A DNA stretch of 64,000 bases, taken from positions 642,501-706,500 of the forward strand of contig NZ_CAMPFU010000002.1 of the NCBI RefSeq assembly GCF_946848805.1. Direction: 5' to 3'. The stretch comes from Deinococcus sp. Marseille-Q6407 (GTDB lineage: Bacteria > Deinococcota > Deinococci > Deinococcales > Deinococcaceae). The notes below the pieces were generated by a model. That model was not told the DNA's origin. It saw only the letters and a list, made by a program, of their open reading frames with translations, and did no database searches. This document shows, one piece after another, positions 1 through 11,385 of the stretch. Within the stretch, counting starts at the first letter, position 1. Each line of letters begins with the position of its first letter. The position numbers were made by a program, and so were the translations under genes.

Positions 1-396
1 GCGGCCGCTGCGCTGCTGGGCCTGTGGATGAACCGCTATTTCAGCGACGAAGCCGGCGAGCGGCTGGCCCGCCGCACCGTGACCAGCCACCTCACTGAGC
101 TGGCGCAGGCCCCACACGGCATGGGCGGGCTGTGGCAGGCAGCGGCCATGCTGGAAGCCCCGCACACCGAACTGGCCATCATCGGCACTCAGCAGGAGCG
201 TGCGCCGCTGGAACAGGTCGCCGCCGAATTTCTGCTGCCTTACGTGGCCCTGGCCCCGGCAGACGCACCACAGGGTCTGCCGGTCCTGGAAGACCGCGAG
301 GGTGGTGGCACCGCCTACCTGTGCGTGAACCACGCCTGCCAGCTGCCGGCCCGTGACCCTCAGACATTGCGCGAGCAACTGGCCGCCCTGGGCTGA
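1..396 (+). CDS. DUF255/YyaL-like thioredoxin domain protein, C-terminal end only
   Basis: The frame is open to the left edge, so only the last 131 residues are present. The segment ends with a stretch matching the tail of the YyaL/SPATA20 (DUF255) family: an APHTELAIIG-like strand, then TAYLCVNHACQLPARDP, whose Cys-x-x-x-Cys pair near the end is typical of these proteins. Family members have an N-terminal thioredoxin-like domain and an alpha/alpha barrel; both lie mostly outside the window. The biochemical role of the family is poorly known. The stop is followed by a hairpin shared with the convergent cysS gene. Confidence 0.75.
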   Translation, partial: AAAALLGLWMNRYFSDEAGERLARRTVTSHLTELAQAPHGMGGLWQAAAMLEAPHTELAIIGTQQERAPLEQVAAEFLLPYVALAPADAPQGLPVLEDREGGGTAYLCVNHACQLPARDPQTLREQLAALG

Positions 397-410
397 AACC
401 TGAGACAGGG

Positions 411-453
411 CAAAAAAGGCCGCCGCTGGAAGAACACTTCTCCCGGCGGCGGC
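411..453 (-). terminator. Intrinsic terminator of cysS
   Basis: An 8-bp GC stem (GCCGCCGC at 419-426 with GCGGCGGC) read on the minus strand is followed by CCTTTTTTGC. It lies 50 bases after the cysS stop. It may also stop the convergent plus-strand gene, although the plus-strand T tract is weak. Confidence 0.75.
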
Positions 454-501
454 TTGTTCGGCTCTCTACACAGGCGGAGAGGAAACCTGTCTAGCCGGGC
501 T

Positions 502-2046
502 TCAGCGCTTCCAGCGCGCCCCGTCCTTGGTGTCCTCAATGGTGATTCCGGCCTCGCTCAGCGTGCCGCGCAGCTGGTCAGCCTCGGCGTACTGCTTGTT
601 CAGGCGGTAGTTCTGCCGGGCTTGCAGCACCAGTTCCATCAGCGCATCCACCAGTTCGGCGTCGTCCTGCCCGGCCGCTTCAGCGGCGCTGCCGGCAGCG
701 AACAGGCCCAGCACGTCCCCACCCAGCGAGCGGAAAGCGTCACGGGCCTGTTCCAGCGCCCCGCGTGGCACCGGGCCGGCGGCCAGCGCCGCGTTCAGGT
801 CGCTGCTCAGGCCAAACAGCTCAGCCACCGCTTTGGGCGTGCTGAAATCGTCACGCATGGCATCCTCGAAGGCCTGCACATGTCCGGCAATCTTCTGCTC
901 CAGCTCAGCGTCCTGGCCTTCCGGAGCGTCCCGCAGCCGGCGCTCCACTTCGGCCAGGGTGCCGGTCAGGCGAGCGTAGCCGCTCTGGGCACTGGCAAAA
1001 GCGTCCTCGTTCATCTCGGTATTGGTGCGGTAATGGCTGCTGACCAGCAAGAAGCGCACCACCATCGGGTCGTAGCGCTGCAGGATGTCGTGGATGGTCG
1101 TGAAGTTGCCCTTGGACTTGCTCATCTTCTCGCCATTGATGGTCAGCATGTTGTTGTGCATCCAGTAGCGGGCAAACGGGTGCCCGGCCGCCTCGGCCTG
1201 GGCAATTTCGGCCTCGTGGTGTGGGAACTGCAGGTCCAGGCCGCCGCCATGAATATCGAACCCCTCGCCCAGATATTTCAGGCTCATCGCCGAGCATTCG
1301 ATGTGCCAGCCGGGAAAGCCCAGGCTCCAGGGCGATTCCCAGCGCATCAGGTGGCTGGGTTCGGCCTTTTTCCACAGCGCAAAGTCTCGCGGGTCGCGCT
1401 TTTCTTCGCGCACGGCCTCGCGGGTGCCTTCGGCCTGCTCCTCCAGCCGGCGGCCCGACAGCTTGCCGTACTCAGGCCAGGAATACACGTCGAAATACAC
1501 GCTGCCCTGTGACTCATAGGCGTGGCCACGCCGGATCAGTTCCTCAATCAGTTCGATTTGTTCGGGAATGTGGCCGGTGGCGCGCGGATTCACGCTGGGC
1601 CGGCGCACGTTCAGCGCCCGCATATCGTCCGCGAAAGACCAGAAATACTTGTCGGCCACTTCCATCGGCTCCAGCTGCTCCAGCCGGGCGCGGGCCTGCA
1701 ACTTGTCCTCGCCGTCGTCCGCGTCGTTTTGCAGGTGGCCCACATCGGTGATGTTGGATACGAAGCGCACCCGGTACCCGAAATGCTCGAAGGTCCGCCG
1801 CACCACGTCAAAGGCCACGTTGGCCTTGGCGTGACCCAGGTGGGCGTCGGAGTAAACCGTCGGGCCGCAGAGGTAAAAGCCCACGTGACCGGGCGTAGCC
1901 GGCACGAAGGGCACTTTCTGGCGCTGCATGGTGTCGTACAGCTGAATGTTGGGCAGCTGAACGTTGGGCAGCTGAATATCGGGATCGGGCAGGTGGGCCG
2001 GGGTAGCCGTGGCGGCGCTGGCAGTGGGGTCGGGCGTTTGAGTCAT
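502..2046 (-). CDS. cysS: Cysteinyl-tRNA synthetase
   Basis: Class I aminoacyl-tRNA synthetase that charges tRNA-Cys in the cytoplasm (514 aa). The HIGH-type motif is [12 protein letters not shown] and the KMSKS loop is [10 protein letters not shown]. Zinc ligands are visible at CGPTVY, ECSAMS and the FPHHEAE histidines. The ATG at 2046 is chosen because GGAGAACCCACC precedes it; the frame stays open to 2223 but that part does not resemble the family. The protein starts with an unusual 40-residue leader containing three QLPN/QLYD repeats before the catalytic core. The gene stands alone, with its own terminator and a second terminator in the 5' leader. Confidence 0.96.
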   Translation of the reverse strand: MTQTPDPTASAATATPAHLPDPDIQLPNVQLPNIQLYDTMQRQKVPFVPATPGHVGFYLCGPTVYSDAHLGHAKANVAFDVVRRTFEHFGYRVRFVSNITDVGHLQNDADDGEDKLQARARLEQLEPMEVADKYFWSFADDMRALNVRRPSVNPRATGHIPEQIELIEELIRRGHAYESQGSVYFDVYSWPEYGKLSGRRLEEQAEGTREAVREEKRDPRDFALWKKAEPSHLMRWESPWSLGFPGWHIECSAMSLKYLGEGFDIHGGGLDLQFPHHEAEIAQAEAAGHPFARYWMHNNMLTINGEKMSKSKGNFTTIHDILQRYDPMVVRFLLVSSHYRTNTEMNEDAFASAQSGYARLTGTLAEVERRLRDAPEGQDAELEQKIAGHVQAFEDAMRDDFSTPKAVAELFGLSSDLNAALAAGPVPRGALEQARDAFRSLGGDVLGLFAAGSAAEAAGQDDAELVDALMELVLQARQNYRLNKQYAEADQLRGTLSEAGITIEDTKDGARWKR

Positions 2047-2074
2047 GGTGGGTTCTCCAGAAGGGAAAGGAGGG

Positions 2075-2126
2075 CAAAAACAAAAAACCCGCGCCTGCAT
2101 TCCGAAAAACGGGAAGAAGGCGCGGG
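2075..2126 (-). terminator. Terminator hairpin inside the cysS leader (candidate attenuator)
   Basis: On the minus strand a perfect 9-bp stem (CCCGCGCCT with AGGCGCGGG, at 2118-2126 and 2088-2096) is followed by TTTTTTGTTTTT, ending 29 bases before the cysS ATG. Just upstream, CCGCGC occurs twice more (in TTCCGCGCTT and GCCGCGCCC) and could pair with the same downstream arm, giving an alternative fold. This is the layout of transcription attenuation. A T-box is possible from the GCGGTTCCGCG string, but the leader looks too short for a full one. Confidence 0.65.
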
Positions 2127-2179
2127 CGCGGCAAGCGCGGAACCGCTCAGCAGGGGCAACAGGACGCTGACATGCCAGC

Positions 2180-2185
2180 AGTCTA
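2180..2185 (-). promoter_or_regulatory. -10 box TAGACT for cysS
   Basis: TAGACT on the minus strand would start transcription near 2173, giving a leader of about 125 bases that includes the hairpin at 2088-2126. No good -35 box is seen. Confidence 0.45.
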
Positions 2186-2401
2186 GCGCAAGTCGCCTGC
2201 CCAGCGCCGTGCCGGGGAAGCAAAAGCCGGGGCTATTCAACTGGGAGGTATAGAGTTGCATCCTGACAAACGCTGCCCCAAGTCGCCTCTATACAAGCAT
2301 TCGCTTGATAATTCCACATATCTCTCCTGCAAAAGCATCTTTTCAGGACTCTCGGCGGTTTAGCGGCTGCCCTCAGTCTCTCCAAGTGTCAAAGGTGCCC
2401 C

Positions 2402-2430
2402 TTGACGCTTAGCGTATTTTTATAAATACT
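2402..2430 (+). promoter_or_regulatory. Probable rocD promoter
   Basis: TTGACG at 2402-2407 and AATACT at 2425-2430 are 17 bases apart in a locally AT-rich patch. Transcription from here gives a leader of about 200 bases before the rocD ATG. Confidence 0.5.
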
Positions 2431-2635
2431 GTTTGCACTGATCCAGCGCCGCTCAGCGCTGGGGAAAAAGCCGCCTAGTGCGGCCAGCGGGCTGCTGGGA
2501 AGGGACCGCACCCACGTTATGCTGAGCGGTGCAGGACCTTTCCCATTCCACCTTTTTCTTTTTTCTTCCGGCGTCCCGGCGTGGCACCTGTGCCTCCTGG
2601 CCGCCCGGAAGGCCCCGCCCCACAGGAGGAGCCAC

Positions 2636-3919
2636 ATGAACCAGCAAGACTACATCGCCCTGGAAGACCAGTACGGAGCCCATAACTACCACCCCCTGCC
2701 GGTGGTTCTCTCGCGCGGCCAGGGAGCCAAGGTGTGGGACACCGAGGGCAAGGAATATTTCGATTTCCTCTCGGCCTACTCGGCGGTGAACCAGGGTCAC
2801 GGCCACCCCAAAATCGTGAGCGCAATGGTGGAACAGGCCCAGACGCTGGCGCTGACCAGCCGGGCTTTTTACAACGACAAGCTGGGCGTGTACGAGAAAT
2901 TCGTGTGCGAGTACTTCGGCTTCGACAAGGTGCTGCCGATGAACACCGGCGCCGAAGCGGTGGAAACGGCACTCAAGCTGTGCCGCAAGTGGGCCTACGA
3001 GAAAAAAGGCCTGCCCGAAAATCAGGCCCAGATCATCGTCTGTGAGAACAACTTCCACGGCCGCACCACCACTATCATTTCCTTTTCCAACGACGAAACC
3101 GCCCGCAAGAACTTCGGCCCTTACACCGACGGCTTTCTCCGGATTCCCTACGACGATCTGGAGGCGCTGAAAGCGGCGCTGGAGAGCAACCCCAACGTGG
3201 CCGGCTTTCTGGTGGAACCGATTCAGGGCGAAGCGGGCGTGTACGTACCCAGCGACGGCTACCTGAAGGGTGCCAAAGCCCTGTGCGAGCAGCACGGCGT
3301 GCTGTTTATCGCCGACGAGGTACAGACCGGCATCAGCCGCACCGGCCGGCGCCTGGCGGTGGACCACGAGGACGTCAAGCCCGACATCCTGATTCTGGGC
3401 AAGGCCATTTCCGGCGGCGTGTACCCCATCAGCGCGGTGCTGGCCAACGACGAAATCATGAACGTGATCAAGCCTGGCCAGCACGGCTCGACCTTCGGCG
3501 GCAACCCGGTAGCGGCGGCCGTAGCAGTCGCCGCCCTGACTGTGGCCCAGGAAGAGAAGCTGGCCGAGCGCGCCGAGGAGCTGGGCCAGAAGTTCCGCGC
3601 AGCCATCAGCGAGTACATCGAGGGCAGCAAAATCGCCAAGCTGGTGCGCGGCAAGGGCCTGCTGAACGCCGTGGTCATTAACGATCACGAAGAAAGCGAG
3701 ACCGCCTGGAACATCTGCCTGCGAATGGCCGACAAGGGCCTGCTGGCCAAGCCCACCCACGGCAACATCATCCGCTTTGCCCCGCCGCTGGTGATCAGCG
3801 AAGAAGACCTGATGAAGGGCGTCAAGATCATCACCGACACCCTGCAGGAATTCGAGGACGAAGCCGAGCGGGTTTCCATGGCCGAAGTGAACCACCCCGA
3901 CCACGTCGAACAGATTTAA
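2636..3919 (+). CDS. rocD: Ornithine aminotransferase
   Basis: PLP-dependent class III aminotransferase (427 aa) that moves the delta-amino group of ornithine to 2-oxoglutarate, giving glutamate semialdehyde and linking arginine breakdown to proline and glutamate. Visible signatures are NYHPLPVVLSRG at the start, the NTGAEAVETALKL cofactor loop, ADEVQTGISRTG and the lysine in LGKAISGGVYP that would hold PLP. The ATG at 2636 follows AGGAGGA (2624-2630) at good spacing; the reading frame extends upstream but without family likeness. It is monocistronic, with a hairpin terminator just after the stop. Confidence 0.93.
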   Translation: MNQQDYIALEDQYGAHNYHPLPVVLSRGQGAKVWDTEGKEYFDFLSAYSAVNQGHGHPKIVSAMVEQAQTLALTSRAFYNDKLGVYEKFVCEYFGFDKVLPMNTGAEAVETALKLCRKWAYEKKGLPENQAQIIVCENNFHGRTTTIISFSNDETARKNFGPYTDGFLRIPYDDLEALKAALESNPNVAGFLVEPIQGEAGVYVPSDGYLKGAKALCEQHGVLFIADEVQTGISRTGRRLAVDHEDVKPDILILGKAISGGVYPISAVLANDEIMNVIKPGQHGSTFGGNPVAAAVAVAALTVAQEEKLAERAEELGQKFRAAISEYIEGSKIAKLVRGKGLLNAVVINDHEESETAWNICLRMADKGLLAKPTHGNIIRFAPPLVISEEDLMKGVKIITDTLQEFEDEAERVSMAEVNHPDHVEQI

Positions 3920-3935
3920 AGCTCGCGCCAAACGG

Positions 3936-3972
3936 CGCCGCCGCCCCTGAGCAAAGTGGGCAGCGGTGTTTT
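3936..3972 (+). terminator. Probable rocD terminator
   Basis: CGCCGCCGCCC pairs with GGGCAGCGGTG through wobble pairs around an 11-base loop and is followed by TTTT. Confidence 0.55.
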
Positions 3973-4064
3973 GGCTTTCCGGCCGGGCCGGGCAGCTTGC
4001 TTACTGTGATTACTTGCTGTGGTACTTGTTATTCCTGCAGATCTTCCGGTGCCGGCAGTTCACG

Positions 4065-4721
<657 letters not shown>

Positions 4722-4728
4722 AGGAAAC

Positions 4729-4734
4729 AGTATA
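4729..4734 (-). promoter_or_regulatory. -10 box TATACT for hspR
   Basis: TATACT on the minus strand ends 7 bases before the hspR ATG, so the mRNA would be leaderless or nearly so. The HAIR-like element lies about 20 bases upstream, over the -35 area, where a repressor could block RNA polymerase. Confidence 0.55.
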
Positions 4735-4750
4735 ACGCTTTTGCAGAAGG

Positions 4751-4771
4751 CTTGAGTGTCATCCTATCAGG
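4751..4771. promoter_or_regulatory. HAIR-like HspR operator
   Basis: CTTGAGT, seven bases, then TATCAGG. The first half is a perfect HAIR half-site (consensus CTTGAGT-N7-ACTCAAG); the second keeps four of seven bases. Its place between hspR and the divergent 4808 gene fits HspR control of its own gene and perhaps its neighbour. Confidence 0.6.
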
Positions 4772-4807
4772 TAAGGGCTGCGGGGAGACTATGGCAAACT
4801 GAAAGAC

Positions 4808-5140
4808 ATGTCAGCCCCCTCTGCTCCCCCGCCCGCACCACAGAATTTCAGCTTCAACCCCTGGAAGTATTTGGGCATCGTGGCCGCCGTGTTCGTGCTG
4901 CTGGTGGCCGGCTTTACCTGGTACCTGCTCAGCCAGAGCCGCGAGAGCCGCGACTATGCCCAGGCAGCGCTGCGGGCCGCTGCCGGCCAGACCCTGCCGA
5001 AAGACGGCCGCCCCTGCGCCGAGCTGCTGGGGCAGCCGCTGCCGGGCAGCATTGAGAGCTGCCGGGTACTGCCCGGTACCCCGCCCACCGCCGAGCTGGG
5101 GCTGCAGGGCGGGCGCAAAGGCGTGCTGCGGGGCGAGTAA
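4808..5140 (+). CDS. Small single-pass membrane protein, unknown
   Basis: 110 aa. After a Pro/Ala-rich start there is one hydrophobic helix (about residues 23-42, YLGIVAAVFVLLVAGFTWYL) and a roughly 65-residue tail holding two cysteines (RPCAELL and ESCRVLP) that could form a disulfide outside the membrane. I do not recognise a family. A CAAACT box (4795-4800) seven bases before the ATG suggests a leaderless start. It is divergent from hspR, and a HAIR-like site lies between them. Confidence 0.7.
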   Translation: MSAPSAPPPAPQNFSFNPWKYLGIVAAVFVLLVAGFTWYLLSQSRESRDYAQAALRAAAGQTLPKDGRPCAELLGQPLPGSIESCRVLPGTPPTAELGLQGGRKGVLRGE

Positions 5141-5191
5141 GCGGCCCCGGCCAGAGGTCTGCGGCGGGCCAGATGCTCCACCTGAATGCTC

Positions 5192-5197
5192 TACAGT
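5192..5197 (+). promoter_or_regulatory. -10 box TACAGT for rsmA
   Basis: TACAGT is followed by seven bases and then the rsmA ATG, with no ribosome binding site, which supports this start and a leaderless mRNA. Confidence 0.6.
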
Positions 5198-5204
5198 GGG
5201 CCGG

Positions 5205-6050
5205 ATGACCGAGCCACACGCCGCCGATTCCGCGCCCCTCTACTCGCCCGCCCGCGTCAAGGACCTGATGCAGCGCCACGGCATTCGCCCCACCAAGAGC
5301 CTGGGGCAGAATTTCCTGATTGACGGCAACATCCTGCGGGCCATTGCGGACGCAGGCGGGGCCGGGCCGGGTGTCAGCGTGCTGGAGGTGGGGCCGGGCC
5401 TGGGCGTGCTAACCCGCGAACTGGCCGAGCGCGGCGCGCAGGTCACCACCCTGGAAAAAGACCAGGGCCTGCGGCCGGTGCTGGAAGAAACCCTGAGTGG
5501 GCTGGACGTGAACATCGTCTGGGGCGACGCCCTGGAATTCGACTACGCCGCGCTGCCGGCCGGCACCCGGGTGATTGCCAACCTGCCCTACTACATCACC
5601 GGCCCGCTGCTCTCGCGCTTCATGCGGGCGCCCAGCATCGTCTCGGCCACGGTGCTGGTGCAAAAGGAAGTGGCGCAGCGTCTGGTCTCGCAGCCCGGCG
5701 ACGACAACTACGGCTTTCTGACAGCGCTGGCCCACCTCTACGGCAGCGTGCGGCCGGTGCGCGACGTGCCCAAGGGGTCGTTTATTCCGGCACCCGCCGT
5801 GACCAGTTCGGTGGTGCGGCTGGACTTCGACCGTGAGCGGCCGCAGCCGAGCGAAGCCTACATCCGCCTGATTGACGCTGCGCTGCACCACCGCCGCAAG
5901 ACCCTGCGCAACAACCTGAAGATGGCCGGCCATCCGGTGGACCGCGTCGAGGCCGCCATTGCCGCCGCCGGCCTGCGCCCAGACGCCCGCGCCGAGGACG
6001 TGCCGCTGGAGCAGATGCGAGTGCTGGCCGATCATCTGGGCGTAGCCTGA
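5205..6050 (+). CDS. rsmA: 16S rRNA dimethyladenosine transferase RsmA/KsgA
   Basis: Methylates the two adjacent adenines (A1518 and A1519) in helix 45 of 16S rRNA using SAM, a late step and checkpoint in 30S assembly; 281 aa, normal for the family. Visible motifs are TKSLGQNFLID, the SAM loop VLEVGPGLGVLTREL, acidic LEKDQ, and the catalytic IANLPYYITGPL. The PAPAVTSSVVRLD stretch and the LHHRRKTLRNN helix mark the C-terminal domain. The ATG at 5205 is chosen over longer frames because it directly precedes the conserved part and has a -10 box at leaderless spacing. Confidence 0.95.
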   Translation: MTEPHAADSAPLYSPARVKDLMQRHGIRPTKSLGQNFLIDGNILRAIADAGGAGPGVSVLEVGPGLGVLTRELAERGAQVTTLEKDQGLRPVLEETLSGLDVNIVWGDALEFDYAALPAGTRVIANLPYYITGPLLSRFMRAPSIVSATVLVQKEVAQRLVSQPGDDNYGFLTALAHLYGSVRPVRDVPKGSFIPAPAVTSSVVRLDFDRERPQPSEAYIRLIDAALHHRRKTLRNNLKMAGHPVDRVEAAIAAAGLRPDARAEDVPLEQMRVLADHLGVA

Positions 6051-6084
6051 AGTTTGTTGTCTCTATAGAGGTTACATAAAAACT

Positions 6085-6117
6085 GGCCCCGTGACCTCTC
6101 AGGTTACGGGCCTTTTT
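6085..6117 (+). terminator. rsmA terminator
   Basis: GGCCCCGTGACCT and AGGTTACGGGCC form a long stem with one bulge and a CTC loop, followed by TTTTT. Confidence 0.8.
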
Positions 6118-6130
6118 GCGTCCGGCCCGG

Positions 6131-6136
6131 TATGAT
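6131..6136 (+). promoter_or_regulatory. -10 box TATGAT for acnA
   Basis: Near-consensus -10 just after the rsmA terminator, about 50 bases before the acnA ATG; no clear -35. Confidence 0.45.
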
Positions 6137-6184
6137 GACTGCATACCCCAGACCAATTCAACAAGGGGAAAAAGGAGAAGATTC

Positions 6185-8908
<2,724 letters not shown>

Positions 8909-8948
8909 GGCTAACAGCCTGAGCCACTGCGCTTCAGCCAAATAAAGA

Positions 8949-8980
8949 GAAACCCCTACCCGGCCTGGGCGGGGGTTTTC
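8949..8980 (+). terminator. acnA terminator
   Basis: AAACCCCTACCC pairs with GGGCGGGGGTTT (two imperfect positions) and is followed by TTTTC. The 136 bases from here to the convergent helicase gene hold nothing else recognised. Confidence 0.75.
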
Positions 8981-9116
8981 TTATGGCTTTTTATAGCGCC
9001 GTCAGGAGGCGCCGACTTCATGCTCCATATCTCACGCCACATCGCTCCAGCACAAAGGGCCGCCCTCCTTCACGGAAAGCAGCCCCTTAGTGGCTGGTAG
9101 AAGTTAGGCGCTCAGC

Positions 9117-10958
9117 TCAGCCCTTGAACTCGCGGTCGCTGAAGTCGCGGCCTCCACGGCTGCCGCCCCGCGAGCCGCCACGGTCGTTGCCGAAACGGTC
9201 GCTGCTACGGCCACCGCCATTGCCACCACGGCCTCCACGGCTGCCGCCGTCACGGCTTTCGTAACGGCCACTGCTGCGGCCTCCCCGGTCGCCGAAAGAG
9301 CGGTCACGGTCGCCGTGAGAACGGCCACTGCGCTGCCCGCCACGGCCGCTGCGGAAATCACCTTCGTTGTCGAAGCGGCGGCCACGGCCACCTTCACGGC
9401 GTTCGCGGGTAGGCTGCTCGAACAGTTCGGGCAGTTCCTGGGCCACCTCCACGCCGATTTCACCGTCCAGCGGGCTGGCCTTCATCAGGGCGTCCACATA
9501 CTGGCTGGGCACATCGGCCACCGCGCCGCCGCGCCACTGACGCACCTTACCCAGCTTGCGGGTATCCACGTCCGTATGGCGGGCAATCAGGGCCACGGTG
9601 CGAGCAACACTCATCCGGTCGCCATGCAGAATCAAGGTGGTCAGACCTTCTTCACCGCTCAGCAGGCTGGCCGGCGCCTGAGGCTCGGTCACGCCGCTGA
9701 TCTTGGCCAGGGCGCGGGCCAGGGCTTCAGCGCCCATTTCGCTCAGCAGGGCCTCGGCCTGATCCATAAAGCCGGCGGCGGCATCGGCGTCTACCCGGCG
9801 CAGCATTTCGGCGCTGGCGCTGGCGCTGGCGTCCTGCACTTCGCGGGGCGTGGGCAGCGGGCGCTCGGTAAAGCGCACACCGGTCACGCGCTCCAGACCG
9901 GCAATATCGCGCTGCTCGCGGTCACCGTACATGATGATGGCGGTGCCGGTGCGGCCAGCGCGGCCGGTACGGCCCGAACGGTGCACGTAGCTTTCGGGAT
10001 CCTGCGGCAGGTGGAACTGCACCACCAGGTCCACTTCGGGAATGTCCAGGCCACGGGCGGCCACGTCGGTCGCCACCAGGATGGAGGTGCGGCCGCTGCG
10101 GAAAGACCCCAAGGCGCGTTCGCGCTGGCTCTGGGCCAAGTCGCCGTGCAGCGCTTCGGCTTCAAAGCCACGGTGAATCAGTTCCAGAGCCAGTTCGTCG
10201 GTTTCGCGCTTGGTGCGGGTAAACACGATGGCCTTTTCCGGGTTGTAAACCGAGAGCAGATCGGCCAGCACGCGGATACGGCTGCGGCCCACCCGCACCT
10301 TGAGGTGTTCCACCGTCTGGGCGGCCTGGCTCTTGCCTTCGCCCACCATATCTACCACCAGCGGATCATGCAGGTACTTGCTGGAAATGCGGCGGATTTC
10401 AGGGGTCAGGGTGGCACTGAACAGCAGGGTCTGTCGGCCTTCAGGAGTGGTCTTGAGAATGGTTTCGATGGCGTCAGCAAAGCCCACGCTCAGCATTTCA
10501 TCGGCCTCGTCCAGTACGGCAAAGCGCACAGCGCTCAGGTCCAGGTTGCCCCGTTCCATGTGGTCAATCAGGCGGCCGGGGGTGCCCACCACCACGTCCA
10601 CGCCACGGCGCAGAGCGTTTTCCTGCGGGCCGTAAGCAGCGCCGCCGTATACGGTCAACACCGTCAGGTCACGGCCGGTTTCCTCGAACTCGGCGGCCAC
10701 CTGCCGGGCCAGCTCACGGGTAGGCGCCACCACGATGGCGCGCGGCAGACGGGCGCGTTCGCGGCTGGGTTCCAGGCTCTGGATGATCGGCAGGGCAAAA
10801 GCCAGCGTCTTGCCGGTGCCGGTGCGGGCACGGCCAATCAGGTCACGGCCCTGCAGGGTATGAGGCAGGCTTTCCTGCTGAATAGGAGAAGCGTCGGTGA
10901 TGCCGCGCTCGGCCAGACGCGCCGCGAGTTCGGGCGCGATCAGTTCGCTAAAATTCAT
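9117..10958 (-). CDS. Hera-like DEAD-box RNA helicase
   Basis: ATP-dependent RNA helicase of 613 aa. RecA domain 1 carries the Q motif (SPIQQESLP), motif I ARTGTGKT, PTRELA, TPGRL, DEAD in VLDEADEM and SAT. RecA domain 2 carries IVFTRTKRETDE, VATDVAARGLDIP and HRSGRTGRAGRTG. About residues 365-510 match the arrangement of the dimerisation and RNA-binding region of Thermus Hera. The last about 95 residues are a Gly/Arg/Ser/Asp-rich RGG-like tail. Likely roles are ribosome assembly or cold adaptation, by analogy only. The ATG at 10958 is preceded by GAAAGGACAAAA. A -10 box far upstream implies a leader of about 175 bases. Confidence 0.9.
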   Translation of the reverse strand: MNFSELIAPELAARLAERGITDASPIQQESLPHTLQGRDLIGRARTGTGKTLAFALPIIQSLEPSRERARLPRAIVVAPTRELARQVAAEFEETGRDLTVLTVYGGAAYGPQENALRRGVDVVVGTPGRLIDHMERGNLDLSAVRFAVLDEADEMLSVGFADAIETILKTTPEGRQTLLFSATLTPEIRRISSKYLHDPLVVDMVGEGKSQAAQTVEHLKVRVGRSRIRVLADLLSVYNPEKAIVFTRTKRETDELALELIHRGFEAEALHGDLAQSQRERALGSFRSGRTSILVATDVAARGLDIPEVDLVVQFHLPQDPESYVHRSGRTGRAGRTGTAIIMYGDREQRDIAGLERVTGVRFTERPLPTPREVQDASASASAEMLRRVDADAAAGFMDQAEALLSEMGAEALARALAKISGVTEPQAPASLLSGEEGLTTLILHGDRMSVARTVALIARHTDVDTRKLGKVRQWRGGAVADVPSQYVDALMKASPLDGEIGVEVAQELPELFEQPTRERREGGRGRRFDNEGDFRSGRGGQRSGRSHGDRDRSFGDRGGRSSGRYESRDGGSRGGRGGNGGGRSSDRFGNDRGGSRGGSRGGRDFSDREFKG

Positions 10959-11385
10959 TTTTGTCCTTTCGTGGGAACATGTACCCCGAGGACAGCAAAT
11001 AACCCAGTGTCGTTTGCCTGCCGAAACCCGCCTTGGGGGCCGCTATGCTCTTTGGGCCATCTTCGCAGGTCCTTTCCCGTGGGGGGACATCTTCCTCTGG
11101 AGGGGCCCGCTCAGGGCGCCAACTCTCCAGGTCAAGGAAAGCAGTGTAGCATCCCGCCGGCCCGCTGCCTAGCCAGGAGCCGGAGCACCAGGCCACAGCA
11201 GTACGTCAGGCAACCTGACAGGCGGCCCGGAGGGCCCGTGCTAAATTGACGGTGCGTTTTCCAGGTGCCTTTCTCTGTCCTCTGCCGCTGCTGAGCCGGC
11301 CGGATGCTTCGCCACTCGGCGGGGTGCCGCGCAGGTGCGCAGACACTGGCATGACCGGGCGGCACCTGACCCCGGAGGTTTTTGC
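10959..11385. other. Divergent region between helicase and PfkB kinase
   Basis: 427 bases without a convincing gene. On the minus strand it would be the long helicase leader, GC-rich with several possible hairpins. The plus strand ends with GGAGG (11374-11378), the ribosome binding site of the PfkB gene. I see no other conserved element. Confidence 0.5.
11143..11148 (-). promoter_or_regulatory. -10 box TACACT, candidate helicase promoter
   Basis: TACACT on the minus strand would place the transcription start near 11136 and give a leader of about 175 bases, the kind of long leader common for cold-inducible helicase genes. Confidence 0.4.

Larger units (their letters stand above)
2047..2635. 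other. Divergent regulatory region between cysS and rocD
   Basis: This 589-base stretch has no convincing gene. It holds the cysS promoter and leader terminator on the minus strand, the likely rocD promoter near 2402-2430 and a roughly 200-base rocD leader. It also holds an 8-bp inverted repeat, GTATAGAG at 2248 and CTCTATAC at 2287, plus a small CAAGC/GCTTG hairpin at 2294-2307. The role of these repeats is unknown. Confidence 0.6.

Noticed and set aside
454..1512. Long plus-strand frame opposite cysS
   Set aside because: It is the antisense shadow of cysS; GC-rich codon bias opens long frames on the other strand and there is no family likeness.
2100..2160. Full T-box riboswitch at cysS
   Set aside because: A GCGGTTCCGCG string is suggestive, but the leader from the visible -10 box is about 125 bases and no specifier loop could be placed; kept only as a candidate attenuator.
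2453..3931. 492-codon minus-strand frame opposite rocD
   Set aside because: The sense strand encodes a clear aminotransferase; the antisense chain has no recognisable domain.
9315..11249. Plus-strand frame opposite the helicase
   Set aside because: Shadow of the DEAD-box gene; runs into its leader without a ribosome binding site.
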